Origin: Nepenthes gracilis
Taxonomy: Eukaryota; Streptophyta; Magnoliopsida; Caryophyllales; Nepenthaceae
Direction: 5' to 3'
Assembly: GCA_033239525.1 (NCBI GenBank)
Contig: BSYO01000033.1
Location: 8,423,501-8,487,500 of the forward strand
DNA length: 64,000 nucleotides
Under the pieces are notes generated by a model, which saw only the letters and a program-made list of their open reading frames with translations, searched no databases and was not told the origin of the DNA. The position numbers and the translations under genes are program-made. Below are positions 59,122 through 64,000 of this stretch, one piece after another. The first letter of the stretch is position 1; each line of letters starts with the position of its first letter.

Positions 59122-59875
59122 TGCTAGACTACGTATTTGAATTGCAAGGACGTACGAAATAAACGATGCCAAGCACACAACAATCAATCACAAGTAATAA
59201 AGACACGATTTTTACGTGAAAAACTCCCTATTAAACGAGGAAGAAAAACCACGGGACACGGAGTTCGAAATTTTCCATTAGCGACAATTTATCGGTTACA
59301 CAAACCACAAATCTCAAGGGTGACAACCCCTTGTTCCAAACATTCCGTACAAGAAATACAAAGTGAAAGAGTAGAGATAAAATCCGACAGATGTTCTTCT
59401 CAGCAGCAAGAACTTCGTACGTGTGATTGGCGGAGACTGGAACTTGGTTGAAAACCCAATCGGAGGCTCAAATCTTCCTCTTCTCCTTCTTCTCTCTTTC
59501 TCTTCTTTTCTTTCTCAGAAACGGCGCTCAAACTGATCAATCGAACCCTAAAACGTAAGGTGCGCGTTTTATATAAACGTCGCGCGCTTGAGCGCTAACC
59601 GGGCGCAGGCGAGCGCTCGAGCACCATCCGGCCGCTAATCGAGCGCCCGGTTCTAGAATTTGCGCTCGAGTGTCATCCGGGCGCTGATCGAGCGCGCGGT
59701 TACTGGAATTAGCGCTCGAGTGCAATCCAGGTGAGAATCGAGCGGTGGCTATTGGAAAACGCGCCTCGAGCGTCCAACAGGCGCAACTCGCCTTCATCAT
59801 GCGGTGAGAATATTTGCCTCTATCCGCCACGACAAGTGGGTATGAGCCTGCACGGAAGTGACCCATGACCCAACA
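59122..59875 (-). repeat. 5' LTR of element 6, with three 50-bp subrepeats
   Basis: Minus-strand start TGTTGGGTCATGGG at 59875. Subrepeats starting gcgctcgag at 59613, 59662 and 59712 (period 49-50 bp) are GC- and CpG-rich. The other LTR keeps traces of them (about 55366-55490). Confidence 0.9.
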
Positions 59876-59880
59876 ATTTT

Positions 59881-60299
59881 TGGAGCTAAATTTTTTGGAA
59901 AATAAAACTCAAGATCACGAAGAGGGCAAAGGTAAACGGAGCTAAGTCTGCCATAGCAGCAAAGCAATATGCTCACTGGAACAGAAATGCAACAGCATCA
60001 GCAGGCATCAGCAATTCTCTTTTCTGGACTACTAGTCAGCGACTGTTTTACTGTTTTATAGGTTTTCTGTTTTCCTTTTTCCATCACTCGGATCAATTGT
60101 AGAGATTGAGTAGAGAGAATATTCTACTGTTATTCCTTTAGGTAGTTTGTTAGGGATGTAATATTATGCATTGTCTGACTACTCAATGAAGTAGTATGCT
60201 CTTTCAGCATCCTGAAGCATTTTCCCTCTGTTTCTGCTACTGTCGTTTCTTCTTCCTTCAGTTGCTTCTTTTCTTATATTGCATCAGATATTCAGGTCG
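59881..60299 (+). repeat. 5' LTR/leader region of element 7
   Basis: Host intron sequence and the 5' LTR of a plus-strand copia element meet somewhere here; the LTR start could not be fixed. A decayed primer site (ttgcatcagatattcagg, about 60279-60296, from TTGGTATCAGAG...) lies just before the Gag ATG at 60300. Confidence 0.5.
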
Positions 60300-61260
60300 A
60301 TGGCTGAAGCCATGGCAACCGATTCAAATGTCAATGATTCTTCATCCCATGCCACATACACAGATCCATCTCTATGGTACCTGAATTTTAATGAACTCAC
60401 CCTCCCATTTCGCTTAGACAATGACGATAATCTAGCAATTGTTTTGGTACCAGATTTGTTAACACCAGGAAATTATCTTCCTTGATCAAGGGCTATGACG
60501 AGCTCTTATAGCCATGAACAAATTGGACTCGATAATGAGAATTCAGAAAACCAACCAGACCCAATGGCTCACTTCTGGACACTTGGGATGATGCAATGAT
60601 CTAGTGCTTTCTTGGATTCAGGACTCGGTTAGCAGTACTGTGAAATAAACTCTGGTTTTTGTAGATGATGTTAGTGAATTGTGGACATCATAACATAATG
60701 AGCCTAGAAATTTTCAATTAAGGAAATGATTGGCTAATTTAATGCATGAGCAAGACATGCCCAGTGTTTACTATTGGAAGCTTAAAAACCTTTCCTATGA
60801 ACTCTCATTATACCGTATTGCGAATATGGAAAACTGAAAACTTTATTGGATTGATATCAAAAGGGATTGTGTTATACAACTTCTAATGGGACTAAATGAT
60901 TCCTATGCTAATGTGAGAGATCAAATCATGCTAATTGATCCTTTTCCACCAGTAAAACAAAGTAGTCTCCTTAATCCACCAAAAGAGAGGGAACAGATAT
61001 GCCTATCCTGTTCCTGAACCTATGGCTCTTTTCAGTAAAAGAAACCATGACGCTTCAAAATTTATTATGAAACCTAGAACAAATTGCGAAAAGAACAAAC
61101 CCTTTTGTGCCCACAGTAAGATCACTGGGCATGCTATTTAAAAATGTTTTAAAATTAGAAACCGAAGCACTTGTTTGTACACATTGCAAAATGACAATAC
61201 ATTTGGTTGAGAAATGTTATAAGCCTGATGGGTTTCTTCCTTGATAACATGATAAATTTA
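60300..61260 (+). pseudogene. Gag of element 7
   Basis: Starts at ATG 60300 (MAEAMATDSNVNDSSSHATY) with a stop at 60483-60485. Further down come a decayed Gag domain and a complete CX2CX4HX4C zinc knuckle, CTHCKMTIHLVEKC, at 61176-61217. Confidence 0.8.
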
Positions 61261-62700
61261 AAGGATTTGCTGCATTTTCTAATTTATTGAGCTGTAAAAC
61301 AGAAGAAGATCCTGAAGACAAATTAGCCTTGACCAGAACAGAGTTGAAGCAGCTTTTAGCTCCATTTCACCAACACAGGTTATCTTTTGTTATACACTTA
61401 GTCAACATTGCGCAATCTGTCATTGAACCAACCACAAGTACTCTATTGTCCTTCAAATTATTTGAGTCTCCTCGCTATTTATCAACACAAACTCAGTTCT
61501 ACGAATATGATATGCATTCTTACATTGCTGACACAAAGCAACAGTTGACATGATCTACTGCATTTCATTCTATGCTGAGATTACATCACAAGTCTCAGAC
61601 ATTGTTTAGTTGCCAAATGTAAATGATGTTTCTGTGACTCATGCTGGCGTTATCCGCATTGTAGACTCTTTGTTGTTGAAAGATATGCTTTGTGTATCAT
61701 CATTCAAGCACAATTTTCCTCAGCTAATACGTTTATGGAATCACTCACATATTATTTGTTTCTTTGATTTTTGTTTTATTCATGACCTAGTATCTTAGAC
61801 AATGATTAAGATGGCCAAAGCTAAGCATGGTCTCTGCTATCTTTTGGAAGATGATTTCCCACCTTTAGTTCTCTCCAAAGGACTTTTAAAAATCACTCCA
61901 GATATTCCTTTAGCTGCTGTTGTTGCAATGAGTAGTCTTTATTTGATCTTTGGCAATGTCATTCGGATACTTGTCTAATTCCAGATTAAAGTAATTAATC
62001 ATCTTGTTGGTAAAGTCGATGTTACTTATGAGGATGAAATTCCATGTTTAGTTTGCCATGTTGCTAAACAAGGTTATGTCTCTTTTCCAATCAGTCAACA
62101 CAGTATTGGTACACTGTGATATTTAGGGTCCCTGTTCCACCATAAGTCATGTTCATTTTGTCATATTGAATCCTTCTGATGTCTTGTTGAAACCCAGTTT
62201 AGCTCTAAAGTTAAGACTTTGTGTGACAATGGAGCAAAATTTTAGATGAGCTCTTTTTCCCAGCAATTGCATACATTAAAGGTGTGTTGAAACTCCATAA
62301 TAGAATGGAATAGTTGAAAGGAAACATGGGCAATTTTTGAATTTGGCTTGTGCATTGAGATTTTAGTCTAATGTCCCTTTCAGATCTTGGAATACTTGTC
62401 TTGACTTAGACATACTTGATTAATAGAACTCCTACACCATTGCTGTATAATAAGACATCTTATGAAGTTCTTTTTGGTGTTAGAAATACATACAACCATC
62501 TGAGGTTTTTGGAAGCCTATGTTTTTCTGCTACTCTCTCAAGGCCACACCAGGTTTGATCCTAATGGGAGAATGTGTTTTTCTTGGATACCTTCTAGAAC
62601 TAAGAGAGACATTATTGGATTTTAACATTCACAGTGTGTGTTTGTCTCGAGAAGCGATATTTTATGAATCTGTGTTTCCACAATGCATACATCAACTACA
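61260..62700 (+). pseudogene. Protease and integrase of element 7
   Basis: Protease-end wording DVSVTHAGVIRIVDSLLLKD and MLCVSSFKHNFPQLIRL (61610-61740) is followed by the integrase finger (CLVCHVAKQG, about 62047), KVKTLCDNGAKF (about 62210) and the C-terminal RTPTPLLYNKTSYEVLFGVR (62416-62625). The integrase core around the first Asp is missing. Confidence 0.8.
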
Positions 62701-63119
62701 ATGTTACAACGCACATCTCTCATGAGATTAATTCCCATACTCTTTTTTCTTTGCGTAACTCAAATACTTGGCCTACATCACCGATTTAGAATCCCAAATA
62801 TTCATTGCCTCTTATAGTCATTGATCCAGTTGAGCTGGTGTGTGACCCTACACTTCCTGTAATTAATGACATTTCAGTTTCAAGCCCAACATCTACAATT
62901 CTACCTTAATCTGGAAAGATGACACCATTAACACTAATACCTATAGGAAATCTTAGAGAATTAGTAGAGCATCTCAATACATTTAAAAATTTCCCTGTCA
63001 GCAGGCTCAATTTGGTGGTTCCACACAATTTCCGTCCGAGACAGAAACACATGCTTCAGGACTTCATTTCCCATTGTTGATTGTCCATCTTATCAGAGAT
63101 TTTCAACACCTTTCCATGC

Positions 63120-64000
63120 TTTTTCCACATCCATTTTATCCCATTTGAAACCTACTAGATACAATCAAGTTGTAAGAGGATGCCAAATGGTGTGAAGCTA
63201 TTGAAATGGAATTGCAGGCTCTAGAAACAAACAATACCTGGATATTAATTGATCTACTGGTTGGGAAACACCCAATTGATTGCCGCTATATTTTCAATCG
63301 AAGTATTATTCAAATGGCACCATTGAAAGGAACAAAGCTTGATTAGTGCAAAGGAATATACACAAAAGGTTGAAATAGATTATCATGAGACATTTTCCCC
63401 GTGGCTTAATTTGTTATTGTGAGATGTTTACTTTCGATAGTATTAGTAGCAGATGGGGTGGATCTTATATCAATTTGATATGAACAATGTTTTCCTCCAT
63501 GGTGACTTAATTGTAGAAAAATTTATATGCATAAGGTATTCAACAAAGGAGGTCCCATCAAGTGTTGCTCAATACTATATTGACTAAAGCAAGTTTCATG
63601 ACAATGGTATTCATAATTTTTTACTTCACTCATTTAGTTTGGTTCCAAACAATCCAAGACTGATAACTATTTTTTACATTGAAGACATAATCCTCCTTCA
63701 TTGGTTTACTTATATATGTTGATAATATTATTGTTGCTAGCAACTATTAGCACACTCAAAAATCTCTCCATTCCAGTTTAAATCAAGGACCTTGGAGCTT
63801 TATGATACTTCCTTGGAATTGATGTTGCTCGTTCCTCGGAGGGAATTTTCGTCGGTCAACACAAATATGCCTAAGACCTCTTGGTTGACAAAGGTACTCT
63901 TGCCTGTGGTTATGTCAAACTTCCAATGGATCAGAACATCAAATTAAACAAAGAAACAGGATCCATCTTACTTAATCCTACAGTTTGGAAGACTGATTGG
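63120..64000 (+). pseudogene. Reverse transcriptase of element 7, partial
   Basis: Frames read EMELQALETNNTW-like, YHETFSP, YVDNIIVASN (63715-63744) and IKDLGAL..FLGIDVARSSEG. The catalytic YVDD has become YVDN at 63724-63726. The RT domain continues beyond the window. Confidence 0.8.

Larger units (their letters stand above)
54878..59875 (-). mobile_element. Element 6: Ty1/copia LTR retrotransposon, minus strand, both LTRs present
   Basis: 4998 bp between ATTTT duplications (54873-54877 and 59876-59880). The LTRs (54878-55613, 59122-59875) are highly similar over long stretches, so this is the youngest insertion here. Copia order on the minus strand: Gag, integrase, RT, RNase H. RT is badly deleted and other frames are broken, so it is not autonomous. 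It appears to lie in intron 1 of the cysteine oxidase gene. Wording is close to Tork/TNT1-type copia, tentatively. Confidence 0.9.
60300..64000 (+). mobile_element. Element 7: Ty1/copia element, plus strand, runs off the right edge
   Basis: Gag, protease, integrase and RT follow in copia order on the plus strand with stops throughout. The wording resembles the Ale/Retrofit group. The 3' LTR is outside the window. Confidence 0.85.

Overview
This is plant nuclear DNA, most likely from a flowering plant and probably a eudicot. It carries two low-copy plant genes in about 60 kb of decayed LTR retrotransposons. There are no bacterial operons, CRISPR arrays, rRNA genes or convincing tRNA genes. All assignments come from reading the sequence by eye, and no database search was run.

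Layout. (A) 1-8725: element 1, a Ty3/gypsy element of the Tat clade on the minus strand. It has a dual RNase H, a tRNA-Asp-type primer site, a 5' LTR ending at 8725 and an extra antisense ORF zone; its 3' end lies outside the window. (B) 8726-10695: host DNA with an intact intronless gene for a secreted invertase/pectin methylesterase inhibitor-like protein (9855-10415). (C) 10701-50538: element 2, a second minus-strand Tat element flanked by the 5-bp target duplication CATAT. It has swollen from about 10.9 kb to 39.8 kb through later insertions. (D) 50544-54060: element 5, a deleted Tat derivative (gag plus 5' LTR). (E) 54061-54877: host DNA with the promoter and first exon of a probable plant cysteine oxidase gene (54399-54516), then its first intron. 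(F) 54878-59875: element 6, a minus-strand Ty1/copia element with the duplication ATTTT. (G) about 59881-64000: element 7, a plus-strand copia element that runs off the window.

Nesting inside element 2, from left to right: a minus-strand Tekay-like LTR (11526-12843); element 3, a plus-strand Tekay-like chromovirus (12844-22563) whose 3' LTR is split by a solo LTR (18565-21062, duplication TATGA); a minus-strand LTR fragment (22564-23717); a solo LTR (25547-27724); element 4, a minus-strand Tekay-like chromovirus with 3.2-kb LTRs (28028-39143, duplication GATGA); and a 3.4-kb solo LTR (45822-49228, duplication AATGT). Removing these restores a normal Tat order: 3' LTR, antisense ORF, INT, two RNase H domains, RT, PR, gag, primer site, 5' LTR.

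The most interesting points are the antisense extra ORF of the Tat elements, which has a Transposase_28-like (PF04195-type) region and a possible 62-bp intron; the exact nesting history given by target duplications; and the first intron of the cysteine oxidase gene, which appears to have absorbed at least one and probably two copia elements. No copy of any transposon looks capable of moving by itself.
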